NCBI GenBank assembly: GCA_964367585.1
Contig: CAYIYH010000012.1
Location: forward strand, 1 to 49,403
Length of the DNA: 49,403 nucleotides
Reading direction: 5' to 3'
Source: CAYJGJ01 sp964367585
GTDB lineage: Bacteria > Bacillota > Clostridia > Peptostreptococcales > Anaerovoracaceae
Position 1 is the first letter of the stretch. Every line of letters begins with the position of its first letter. The translations under genes were made by a program, and so were the position numbers. Below, piece after piece: positions 25,136 to 33,830 of the stretch. The notes under the pieces are model-generated. The model saw only the letters and a list, made by a program, of their open reading frames with translations. It ran no database searches and was not told the origin of the DNA.

Positions 25136-26311
25136 TTAGTTAGGACTATATTGTTCTACAAATATAGGATTTGATTCTCCTGCTTTGTATTCTAATATTG
25201 CTGCTTGTTTACCCTCAGGGTTGTGAGTATCAGCACCTAGCTTGATTATACCAGTAACTCCTTCAACTTCTACTTCTACTAATGCAGCTGCAATGGCTTC
25301 ACCATTAGCTTCGCCGGCATGTTCGATCGCAGCTTTAAATACTAACCATGCATCATTTACCATGTATGCATTGATTTCAACACCCGCATCGTCTCCATAT
25401 GCAGCTTTGTACATATCTGTTACAGGAGCAACTTTTGGATCTGTTGGGTCGAAATGGTTAGCGATAAAGCTTCCTTCGATACTTGCACCATCATTAGTAA
25501 GTTCATATAATTCTTCTGAAGCCCATCCGTCTCCACCTAGTAGAATAGCATCAATTCCAAGTTCTCTAGCTTGGTTAGCTATTAAAGAAACTTCTTTATA
25601 GTATGCAGGAACGAGCAATACATCAGGATCTTCCGCTTTGATTTTAGTTAATTGAGCACGGAAGTCTGTGTCGCCAGTTTTGTAACCTTCTTGTGCTACA
25701 ACTGTGCCGCCATTAGCTTCAAACTCTTCTACGAAGTATTGAGTGAAACCTTCACCATAGTCACTACCTACGTCAAATATAGCAGCTGCAGTAGTCGCAC
25801 CTAGTTTATCTGTTGCATATCCGCCCATTACAGCTCCTTGGTAAGGATCAATAAAGCAGACTCTGAAGTTATAAGGAAGTACGCTTCCATCTTCGGCAAT
25901 CGTTACACTAGGGTTAGTTGCTACAGTTGCAATACCAGGAACTTTGTTGTCTGTAAGAACAGATTGCATCGCTATAGCTGGACCAGATGAATTAGGGCCA
26001 AATATAGTAACTACTCCATCTTGAGAAGCTAATCTCTTTGTTACATTTATAGCTTCTTGCGTATCACCTTTTGTGTCATACTTAATCAACTCAATTTGCA
26101 TTCCTAATAATCCACCCGCTTCATTTTGTTCATCAACTAATAGTTGTAACATTTGTGACTCACAGACACCCCAAGGCGCTTGGTCGCCAGTAAGTGGACC
26201 AACCCAACCGACTTTAATTGTTTCACCGTCGCCACCAGATCCGCCACAAGCCGTGAATAACATACCTACTACTAAAATTAAGCTTATTAGTAACGATACT
26301 CTTTTCTTCAT
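25136..26311 (-). CDS. livJ: Liv-type substrate-binding lipoprotein
   Basis: 391 residues. A lipoprotein signal peptide ends in LFTAC with the lipid-carrying Cys22, followed by a Gly/Asp-rich linker and a type I periplasmic-binding fold (KVGWVGPLTGDQAPWG; FGPNSSGPAIAMQSVL; LVPAYYKEVSLIANQARELG). It would sit on the outer face of the membrane and deliver ligand to LivHM. The presence of a PucR-family regulator next door leaves open ligands other than branched-chain amino acids, such as other amino acids, amides or purine derivatives. GGAGG precedes the ATG. Confidence 0.9.
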   Translation of the reverse strand: MKKRVSLLISLILVVGMLFTACGGSGGDGETIKVGWVGPLTGDQAPWGVCESQMLQLLVDEQNEAGGLLGMQIELIKYDTKGDTQEAINVTKRLASQDGVVTIFGPNSSGPAIAMQSVLTDNKVPGIATVATNPSVTIAEDGSVLPYNFRVCFIDPYQGAVMGGYATDKLGATTAAAIFDVGSDYGEGFTQYFVEEFEANGGTVVAQEGYKTGDTDFRAQLTKIKAEDPDVLLVPAYYKEVSLIANQARELGIDAILLGGDGWASEELYELTNDGASIEGSFIANHFDPTDPKVAPVTDMYKAAYGDDAGVEINAYMVNDAWLVFKAAIEHAGEANGEAIAAALVEVEVEGVTGIIKLGADTHNPEGKQAAILEYKAGESNPIFVEQYSPN

Positions 26312-26388
26312 AAAAAATCCTCCCTAATAAAATGGAAATAAATAATAAGTTAAAATATTGTTTATGTTCAATATTTTATATTAAGTGT

Positions 26389-26417
26389 ATTATCTGATAA
26401 AATTGTGAAAATTGCAA
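26389..26417 (-). promoter_or_regulatory. Promoter candidate for the liv operon
   Basis: On the reverse strand TTGCAA (26417-26412), 17 bases, GATAAT (26394-26389). The match is moderate, and a second weaker pair lies closer to the gene. The 5' leader would be about 70 bases. Confidence 0.5.
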
Positions 26418-26533
26418 CACATTATATTTGTTTAATTTAACATTCTACACATGTATAAATTGTATAATTTTTAAAATATTAATGATGTCTAGATAAAAAA
26501 AATATAAAATATGCAAATAACAACATATAATTA

Positions 26534-26562
26534 TTGTTAAAACTTACAATGCGTGATATAAT
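26534..26562 (+). promoter_or_regulatory. Promoter for the PucR-family regulator gene
   Basis: TTGTTA (26534-26539), 17 bases, TATAAT (26557-26562), about 27 bases before the start codon. The 278-base region between the regulator and the liv operon is otherwise AT-rich, with no clear large palindrome. Confidence 0.65.
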
Positions 26563-26589
26563 ACATATGATAAAATTATGGAGGTAATT

Positions 26590-27765
26590 ATGTATCCTAA
26601 GTTACAAGACTTATTAGAAGTAAACTATTTCAAGAAAATGAAGTTAATATCAAACGAATCCGGATTAAAGAATACGATAGTAGATATTGGAATATTGGAT
26701 TATGAATTTGACGCCAGTTTCAATGGAAAACATCTGCATGACATGTTCCACGAAAATCAACTTGCATTGACAACTTTTCTTTATGCAAAAAACAATCCAT
26801 TCCTAATCCTAGACGCTGTCAAGTATTTGGTAGGGAAAAAGGCCTCCGGTCTCGTTATAAAAAATGTTTTCAAATTGCCTATTCATGATAGTGTAATACG
26901 CTACGCAAATTCAAAAAACTTCCCAATCATTCTTATTGAAGATTCAGACATGTATTTTGAAGACATAATAATAAATCTAAATGATTTTGTCCGAACTTTT
27001 TGCGATCTAAATTTCAAAAGAGATTCTATATATAAGATATTAAACCAAAACCATACGGAAAGCGATATTTTGAAATTAGGCTATTCAATCAATCCAAGTT
27101 TTCGTGATATACATTTTTGCGCCTTCATTAAACATCTAAATCCCAAAATGTCAATAGATGTCGATACAATTTCTCAAGAAATTGAGGCAAAAACATCTCC
27201 CAAAAGTATAATCACAACGATTCCGTTAGACTCGGGAATAATTACGATTTTTTCTAACAATTCGATGAATTTTTTATCCGACTCGTTAGACACAATAAAG
27301 GCAATCAATAGGCTTTACTCTAACAACTGCCAAATAGGAATTAGTAGTTTGCACCACAGTCTTAGCCAACTGCTCTTCTCAGCAAAAGAGAGTATTTTTG
27401 CAGGAAACTATGTTATTAACCCCGAAAATAACTTTCAATATTATGATGACCTAGGCACATATCAGTTCATCCTTCCGCTTATTAATTCACCGGAATTGAG
27501 AAACTATAGCTTTAAGATAATTGAACCTATCACGGAATATGATGCGGAAAATAATAGCAATTTACTAGAAACAGTATTGGCCATTCCTGTATGCAATGGA
27601 GATCTCCATTCAATAGCTGCGAAGTTAAAACAGCACGAAAATACTATACGATATAGATTTAAAAAGATACAACAGATTACAAATTTAAATTATTTCAATT
27701 CGTTTCAGTTCGAAGAACTATCAATTGCCGCAAAAATATACATTGCAACAAAAACGATGTATTAG
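26590..27765 (+). CDS. PucR-family transcriptional regulator
   Basis: 391 residues. The N-terminal 130 residues resemble the PucR ligand-sensing domain (VSGLVIKNV-like AS-GLVIKNVFKLP, then NFPIILIEDSDMYFEDIIINL). The C-terminal 60 residues match the PucR helix-turn-helix (GDLHSIAAKLKQHENTIRYR). PucR-type regulators control purine, amino acid or other nitrogen-compound uptake, usually of neighbouring genes, and this one is divergent from the liv operon. The frame opens at an ATG 12 bases earlier, but the ATG at 26590 has GGAGG five bases upstream and is preferred. Its 3' end overlaps that of the convergent EamA gene by four bases. Confidence 0.85.
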   Translation: MYPKLQDLLEVNYFKKMKLISNESGLKNTIVDIGILDYEFDASFNGKHLHDMFHENQLALTTFLYAKNNPFLILDAVKYLVGKKASGLVIKNVFKLPIHDSVIRYANSKNFPIILIEDSDMYFEDIIINLNDFVRTFCDLNFKRDSIYKILNQNHTESDILKLGYSINPSFRDIHFCAFIKHLNPKMSIDVDTISQEIEAKTSPKSIITTIPLDSGIITIFSNNSMNFLSDSLDTIKAINRLYSNNCQIGISSLHHSLSQLLFSAKESIFAGNYVINPENNFQYYDDLGTYQFILPLINSPELRNYSFKIIEPITEYDAENNSNLLETVLAIPVCNGDLHSIAAKLKQHENTIRYRFKKIQQITNLNYFNSFQFEELSIAAKIYIATKTMY

Positions 27766-28661
27766 ACATCTTTATTTTTAACTTGCGACAGGACAATTGC
27801 CAAAAACACAAGGCCACATCCAATATATTCACCAAACGCCAAAACTTCGTTAAAGAATATCATTCCTGCCAACAGTGTAAATATCGTTTCTAAACTCAAA
27901 AGCAATGCGGCCTTATTCGGTTCTACATACTGTTGTCCCATGAATTGACAGGTATAGCCGACTCCACAGGAAATAATACCAGAATATAATATAGGAATCC
28001 CGGCAGATAGAATAATTTCTAAATTTACCGATTCAAACAGTAACGCACATATAAAAGCAACAACCCCCGTGAGCATAAATTGATACGAAGCGATTTTAAG
28101 TGGGCTCACAAACTTAACAAAATATTCTATAAAATACATATGTAACGCAACAAGAAATGCCGCTACAAACATCAAAAAATCTCCGATGTTTATTGCAGAA
28201 AACCCCTCTTGCATAGTAAGCATATAAAAACCGAACAGAGCAATTGCGACACAAATCCAAAAGAAAAGCTTTACTTTTTTGCCTATAATCATTCCAATAA
28301 TCGGTGCGATAATAATATATAATGCGGTAATAAATCCTGATTTACCAACAGAGGTATACGCAATGCCTATTTGTTGGCACATAATAAAAGACAGCAGTAA
28401 TGTACTACATACTGCGACGCATTTTAATTCCGTATATTTTCCAAATCTCGGGGTAGTTTTTTGAAACGATGGATTCTTACTATTAATAATTACTAATGGC
28501 AGTAATGCAATTCCTCCCAAAAAACACCTTACTCCTGTAAATAAAAAAGGTCCGACTATACCAGATCCAGCCTTTTGTGCAACAAGACCAACTCCCCATA
28601 CCATGCCCGCAATAATTAAATATATTACACCTTTATAATAATCCGATTTTATTCCTAGCAT
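27762..28661 (-). CDS. EamA/DMT-superfamily transporter
   Basis: 299 residues with ten predicted membrane helices in two EamA halves (GMVWGVGLVAQKAG near the start; LLSLETIFTLLAGMIFFNE in the second half). These transporters export or import small metabolites such as amino acids; the substrate cannot be read from sequence. AAGGAG lies eight bases before the ATG. It follows the prepilin-peptidase-like gene by about 118 bases, which contain two direct copies of AAAAGCACTT. Confidence 0.88.
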   Translation of the reverse strand: MLGIKSDYYKGVIYLIIAGMVWGVGLVAQKAGSGIVGPFLFTGVRCFLGGIALLPLVIINSKNPSFQKTTPRFGKYTELKCVAVCSTLLLSFIMCQQIGIAYTSVGKSGFITALYIIIAPIIGMIIGKKVKLFFWICVAIALFGFYMLTMQEGFSAINIGDFLMFVAAFLVALHMYFIEYFVKFVSPLKIASYQFMLTGVVAFICALLFESVNLEIILSAGIPILYSGIISCGVGYTCQFMGQQYVEPNKAALLLSLETIFTLLAGMIFFNEVLAFGEYIGCGLVFLAIVLSQVKNKDV

Positions 28662-28779
28662 TTAAAAAACTCCTTACGAAAATACAATCATCACTTTAAC
28701 TCGAACAGAAAAATAAAAGCACTTTAAGTAGAGCAAGAAAAAGCACTTAATTAAGCGAAAGTCTGTTTCGATGATAATA

Positions 28780-29460
28780 TTACCATACAAACATAATGTA
28801 CAAACTAGCCGCAATCGAAATATGAGGAGCCATAGGCAAACTGTCTTTAGGTTTAATTTGCTTCGTAAGTAACAATAAGGTAAAATACATCGCACCTATA
28901 AATGTAGAGACTATCATCACAAAGAGGACTCCAATTGAACCAATCAGAAGACCTATGCTTGCAATTAGTTTAATGTCTCCTCCGCCAAGCGTGTCTCTTT
29001 TGTATATCAATTTACCCAAAAATCCTACGATAAGCATGACTACAAATCCTATTACCGCACCAGCAATACAATCTAACAAGCTTTTATGATACATCATGAA
29101 TCCAATTGAAACCACAGCGAGTAGCATTACTAGCTCATCGGGTATTATCATATATTTTATATCTGAAATAGATATTAATAATAAAATCCAAATTGCTACT
29201 AACGCAGGAATTGCAAAATTCCAATCTTTCCATGTAAGATATATTGCAATAATAATAAAAAGAATCACAAAGATTGCCTTCCACGGCGTACTATAAATCC
29301 TCTGCCTGTCGTTATTTTTTAGTTCATCACTTACTTCACAACCGTAATCGGTAAGCCATTCAGCGGGGATTTTGTTGAAAAAGTACACAGCTCCATTACC
29401 GAGTATTATTCCAAAGAATACGGACACAAGGTATTTTGATATCTGTAATAGAATATCCAT
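28780..29460 (-). CDS. A24-family prepilin-peptidase-like membrane protein
   Basis: 226 residues, mostly membrane helices. The two catalytic aspartates of the A24 family are present: Asp100 in SDIKYMIIPDEL and Asp162 in GGGDIKL. The N-terminal methyltransferase-type cytoplasmic domain with its CxxC zinc pairs is absent, and only Cys41 remains. It should cleave prepilin-like leader peptides, but no pilin or secretion gene is in the window. The ATG overlaps the glnS stop (TAATG), with GGAAGGG upstream, so translation is probably coupled. Confidence 0.85.
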   Translation of the reverse strand: MDILLQISKYLVSVFFGIILGNGAVYFFNKIPAEWLTDYGCEVSDELKNNDRQRIYSTPWKAIFVILFIIIAIYLTWKDWNFAIPALVAIWILLLISISDIKYMIIPDELVMLLAVVSIGFMMYHKSLLDCIAGAVIGFVVMLIVGFLGKLIYKRDTLGGGDIKLIASIGLLIGSIGVLFVMIVSTFIGAMYFTLLLLTKQIKPKDSLPMAPHISIAASLYIMFVW

Positions 29461-31097
29461 TAGCCCTTCCATGAACTCTTCAAATCTACTATTCTATTAA
29501 AACACATGATGGTATCGGACGATGTCTTTGAATCTAGGACATAGTATCCATGTCTAAAAAACTGCACTCTATCTTCCCTATTTATATCCTTGATACTTTC
29601 TTCCGCAATCCCGATTTTCCTTTCAACAGAATTTGGATTGATTATCTCTTGACCATCCTCACTTTCTATTACTAGGTGATTATAATCGTTTACATCAATT
29701 TTGACAGCCGTAGTCGCTTCAACAAAATGTATAGTTCCCTTCACCTTTCTTCCAGTAAATCCACTGCCAGACTTGGTTTGTTCGTCGTAAGTACATAAAA
29801 GTTCTTTTATAGTACCATCGTCATTTTTTATCACATCATTGCACTTAATGAAGTACGCACCCTTTAATCTAACTTCGTTTCCAGGAAACAATCTAAAATA
29901 CTTACTCGGGGGGGGATCCATAAAATCTTGCCCATCTATATATATTTCTCTGCCAAACGCAATTTTTCGAGTGCCTAATTCCTCGCACTCTTTGTTATTC
30001 TCAACCTCTACATATTCGATAGTATTCTCGGGATAATTAGTAATAATGACCTTAATTGGATCAAATACGATATTTTTAGTATTAACCTTTGTCTTGAGAT
30101 CTTCTCGTACACAATGTTCAAGCAAAGCTATGTCTACACGAGAATTTGCCTTTGCTACACCTATTCTATCACAAAAGTCTCTAATAGAATCCGGAGTATA
30201 TCCTCTCCTTCGCAAGCCGGCAATGGTTGGCATCCTCGGATCGTCCCAACCGTCACAGACACCTTCTTCAACTAATTTTCTAAGATTTCTCTTACTCATT
30301 ATTGTATTGGTAAGTTGTAGCTTTGCGAATTCAATCTGTTTTGGAGGATTAGGCCAAAAGCCTACTTCCCTAAGAGTCCAGTCATAAAATGGACGATGGT
30401 CTTCAAATTCCAAAGTACATATAGAATGAGTAATGCCCTCGATAGCGTCTTCAATAGGATGTGCAAAATCGTACATTGGGTATATGCACCATTTGTCTCC
30501 AGTATTGTGGTGTTCCGCATGTGAAATTCTGTATATTACAGGATCTCTCATATTTATATTAGGCGAAGTCATGTCAATTTTTGCACGTAAAACCATTTCA
30601 CCGTCTTCGTACATTCCTTTTTTCATGTTCTCAAATAGTATCAAATTTTCTTCGCTACTACTTTCTCTTCTTGGACTATTTTTACCTGGCTCCGTAAGAG
30701 TGCCTCTATATTCTCTCATTTCGTCGGCGGATAGATCACACACATATGCCTTTCCTTTTTTTATAAGTTCTACAGCAGCATCATACATAGTGTCAAAATA
30801 ATTAGAAGCCCATAGTCGATCTTCCCACTCAAAGCCGAGCCACTTTACATCTTCTTCTATCGACCTTACATATTCATCCTCCTCTTTTAGAGGATTAGTA
30901 TCGTCGTATCTTAAATTACACTTGCCACCATACTTTTTTGCAGTCAAAAAATTTAGACATATAGATTTAGAATGTCCGATGTGCAAATATCCATTAGGTT
31001 CCGGAGGAAATCTCGTATAAACCTTTTTCCCATATGTGTTGTTTTCGATATCTTCTTCTATAATGTCGTGTATAAAGTTCCCAGACATAGTACTCAT
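29460..31097 (-). CDS. glnS: Glutaminyl-tRNA synthetase
   Basis: 545 residues, class I synthetase. FPPEPNGYLHIGHSKS has the HIGH motif at 39-42, RYDDTNP is the GlxRS block, and IMSKRNL is the KMSKS equivalent. The length and the C-terminal beta-barrel fit bacterial GlnRS, not GluRS. Many Firmicutes lack GlnRS and use GatCAB on Gln-tRNA, so its presence is informative about the lineage. AAAGGA precedes the ATG. It follows pepV by about 35 bases. Confidence 0.96.
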   Translation of the reverse strand: MSTMSGNFIHDIIEEDIENNTYGKKVYTRFPPEPNGYLHIGHSKSICLNFLTAKKYGGKCNLRYDDTNPLKEEDEYVRSIEEDVKWLGFEWEDRLWASNYFDTMYDAAVELIKKGKAYVCDLSADEMREYRGTLTEPGKNSPRRESSSEENLILFENMKKGMYEDGEMVLRAKIDMTSPNINMRDPVIYRISHAEHHNTGDKWCIYPMYDFAHPIEDAIEGITHSICTLEFEDHRPFYDWTLREVGFWPNPPKQIEFAKLQLTNTIMSKRNLRKLVEEGVCDGWDDPRMPTIAGLRRRGYTPDSIRDFCDRIGVAKANSRVDIALLEHCVREDLKTKVNTKNIVFDPIKVIITNYPENTIEYVEVENNKECEELGTRKIAFGREIYIDGQDFMDPPPSKYFRLFPGNEVRLKGAYFIKCNDVIKNDDGTIKELLCTYDEQTKSGSGFTGRKVKGTIHFVEATTAVKIDVNDYNHLVIESEDGQEIINPNSVERKIGIAEESIKDINREDRVQFFRHGYYVLDSKTSSDTIMCFNRIVDLKSSWKG

Positions 31098-31132
31098 ACT
31101 TTTTCCTTTCAGTAATTTATAATAAATGATTA

Positions 31133-32566
31133 TTACAGTTCAAAACTGGATTGTGATATCCTCATTATGGCGTCTGCATATATTTTCGTAAGCTGAATTA
31201 ATCTATCCTTTGATATGCGCTCATTTTTTTGATGCATCCGGTCTTCATCGTCAGGGAAAGCGGCGCCAAACGCAACGATATTAGACATCGATCTTGCATA
31301 TGTACCGCCACCTATTGTAATTGGTTTGCTTTCAAAATCTCCAGTATTTTCAGAATATACATTGCACAATGTTTTAATCAAATTACTTTCTTTATCCATA
31401 TATACCGGACCTTGACTCTTACCTTTGACAATTCCCATATCATATTTCAAAAGAATGTCTTGTAGAGAATCATAAACTTCCTCTTCATTACAAGTAATGG
31501 GATATCTCGAGTCAATCGTAAGGCTTCCCATCTGTCTATTGACTTTCACTTTACCTACATTGAGAGAAAGATCACCAGAGTTAACATCGTTTCGATATAT
31601 TCCCAGAGATTTTCCATTAATCTCAAATCCTATATGCTCATTATATATGTTGATAAAATCGTTTTGTTCCTCATTAGTCAAGTTGATATCTTTCAAAAAT
31701 TTCATCGCTATAGAAATAGCGTTTAGACCGAGATGTGGATTAGCTCCATGCGCAGAAATCCCGTCGAAAGTTATCTCTAAGCTCTTTCCAACCCCTTTGT
31801 AAGTTACCGTATATTTCGTTTCCTCTTTAAAGGCTTTAATATGTTCTTTTATATCGGCATACTTATCAGGATCGTCTGAAATAAGGACTACTTTGACCTT
31901 GTCGCATACCATATTGGCAGCGTTACCGCCTTCCATTCGTGATATTTCAAGTCCTTTATTTTCATTTTTTTTGAATTTTCTAGCTAAATCAAATTGGATT
32001 ATTCCCTTTTCTCCGAATATTATCGGAAAGTCGGCATCTGGTGTGAATCCAAAAGTAACATCTTCTACATGCTTATTATAATAATTCATTCCTTCCCAAT
32101 TCGTTTCTTCGTCCAAACCCAATATTAATCGAATTCTTCTATCCGGTACGAAGCCACATTGTTTTAGAGCATGCATCGCATACATTGCGGCTACAACTGG
32201 ACCTTTGTCGTCGGTTGTACCTCTGCCATAAATATAACCGTCTTTTTCCACTGCGCCAAAAGGAGGACAATCCCAAAAGTCTCCCGCAGGAACAACATCT
32301 AGATGTCCAAGTATTCCCACAATTTCATCGCCTACACCGAATTCTAGATGTCCACCGTAATTATCTATATTAACGGCTTCAAAGTCAAATTCCTTACCCT
32401 TATTAATCATAAAGTCAAAAGCTTCCTGGACGCCTGCTCCAAAAGGATATTTCATTCCCTCTTTTGAAACGACAGGTTCACTACCAACACTGTCAATTTT
32501 GACAAGTTCTATTAATGTATTAATAATTTGCGATTGATTATCGTCAATGTATTTTTTATAATCCAT
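31133..32566 (-). CDS. pepV: PepV-type M20 dipeptidase
   Basis: 477 residues. The metal-site blocks are GHLDVVPAG (His88, Asp90), GRGTTDDKGP (Asp120) and DEETNWEGM (Glu153/Glu154), with a dimer/lid domain in the middle and a late metal His in DRMHQKNE. PepV-family enzymes are cytoplasmic zinc dipeptidases of broad specificity. The frame opens six codons earlier at TTG, but this ATG has AAGGGATG upstream. It starts 20 bases after an orphan receptor-like gene and is followed by glnS. Confidence 0.92.
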   Translation of the reverse strand: MDYKKYIDDNQSQIINTLIELVKIDSVGSEPVVSKEGMKYPFGAGVQEAFDFMINKGKEFDFEAVNIDNYGGHLEFGVGDEIVGILGHLDVVPAGDFWDCPPFGAVEKDGYIYGRGTTDDKGPVVAAMYAMHALKQCGFVPDRRIRLILGLDEETNWEGMNYYNKHVEDVTFGFTPDADFPIIFGEKGIIQFDLARKFKKNENKGLEISRMEGGNAANMVCDKVKVVLISDDPDKYADIKEHIKAFKEETKYTVTYKGVGKSLEITFDGISAHGANPHLGLNAISIAMKFLKDINLTNEEQNDFINIYNEHIGFEINGKSLGIYRNDVNSGDLSLNVGKVKVNRQMGSLTIDSRYPITCNEEEVYDSLQDILLKYDMGIVKGKSQGPVYMDKESNLIKTLCNVYSENTGDFESKPITIGGGTYARSMSNIVAFGAAFPDDEDRMHQKNERISKDRLIQLTKIYADAIMRISQSSFEL

Positions 32567-32586
32567 GGTATCACATCCCTTCAAGT

Positions 32587-33822
32587 TTATTCTAGCACAA
32601 GGTCAGTATCTACTACAGTATTTTCGTCTTGCTCTATAATGGTTGTGCTTATGAACGCTCCATTAATTAACTGTTCTATATAAATAGTTTTAAACGCATT
32701 ACCCTGATCATCAAAGGAAAACGTGCCCGATGCACCCTCAAATGCTACTGTATTTTGAATCGTATATCTAAGTAATTTCCCATCTGTACTTCCACATTTT
32801 GCTATAGCATTAATTGCCAGTAAATATGCATCGAAAGCAAGCGCTGTTTGCGGTTTTATTTCAGAACTACTTCCAAAACGATTGCTATAATATTCCTGAA
32901 AATCAACACTTACCTCGCTTACTACTCTATTGGGGTTAAAACTCGAGGAAATATATATATTATACTGAGGAAATCCTTCTAATACAGATATAAAATCATC
33001 CGTTCTCCATGTTTCCAAGGATATAATGTCTAAATCAGTCAACCCAATGCTTTGAGCAGCGAGAATAACTTTGTTCACTACTTCTACAGAATCGATAGGC
33101 ATAAAGATTGTATCAACCTCTGTAATTAATAGCGGCATCAAAGCTTTTTCGTAATCCGCATTTTCGGCATCCAAATCGATTATCTCAAATGCGTCTTCCG
33201 GAACATTGTTGATTTCCATAGCATTATCCATAAAAGCTGTAGAAAACATTATGCCTGTATCTTCGTTTGATACACGTACAATTCCAGTTTTTTGAGATTG
33301 TAGCTGAGAAAATGAAAAGTTTGAAATTGCTTGTGCTTGATACTCTTCCGATACTCCCATCCTGAAATAGTAATCGTTGTTTCGTGAAATCAGCGGATTG
33401 GACGGTGATATAGCAAACGCTGGAATTTCACTATTTTCAACAGATTCGGAAGCCGCAATAGTATAAATATCGCCATACGAACCTATTATTACATCTACGT
33501 CTTTTGCTACTAAATCTGCAATTACAGCCTCGACATTGTTTACATCAGACTTCGTATCGCCATATACCAATTCCACCTTCTTCCCCAAGACTTCATCCAA
33601 GTATTCGTGTGCTAATTCTATTCCATCTATCTCATACTTGGCATTCTCAGAGTCTTTACCCGTAATCGGCTGATATATACCTACTTTTATCGTATCGATA
33701 TTATCACTCTCTCCACTCATAATATAATTCGTAAAACTATCATATGTTGTACAAGAAGAAAGAGGGACTATCATTATGCTCATGATTATAAATATTGAAA
33801 TTATCTTATTTATTTTTTTCAT
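32587..33822 (-). CDS. Orphan Leu/Ile/Val-binding-type lipoprotein
   Basis: 411 residues. A lipoprotein signal ends in LSSC (Cys24), then a Peripla_BP_6-like receptor fold (KVGIYQPITGKDSENA; AISPSNPLISRNNDYYFRMG; ALAFDAYLLAINAIAKCG). It is a paralogue of the upstream gene (33831-35084) and more distantly of the liv binding protein. No permease or ATPase gene accompanies it, so it may feed a distant transporter or act as a sensor. AGAGGT precedes the ATG. The gap to the upstream paralogue is eight bases. Confidence 0.85.
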   Translation of the reverse strand: MKKINKIISIFIIMSIMIVPLSSCTTYDSFTNYIMSGESDNIDTIKVGIYQPITGKDSENAKYEIDGIELAHEYLDEVLGKKVELVYGDTKSDVNNVEAVIADLVAKDVDVIIGSYGDIYTIAASESVENSEIPAFAISPSNPLISRNNDYYFRMGVSEEYQAQAISNFSFSQLQSQKTGIVRVSNEDTGIMFSTAFMDNAMEINNVPEDAFEIIDLDAENADYEKALMPLLITEVDTIFMPIDSVEVVNKVILAAQSIGLTDLDIISLETWRTDDFISVLEGFPQYNIYISSSFNPNRVVSEVSVDFQEYYSNRFGSSSEIKPQTALAFDAYLLAINAIAKCGSTDGKLLRYTIQNTVAFEGASGTFSFDDQGNAFKTIYIEQLINGAFISTTIIEQDENTVVDTDLVLE

Positions 33823-33830
33823 ACTAACCT

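Noticed and set aside
28662..28779. Two AAAAGCACTT direct copies (28715-28724 and 28739-28748) as a regulatory element
   Set aside because: They are ten bases long in A-rich sequence and could easily be chance; no promoter geometry supports them.
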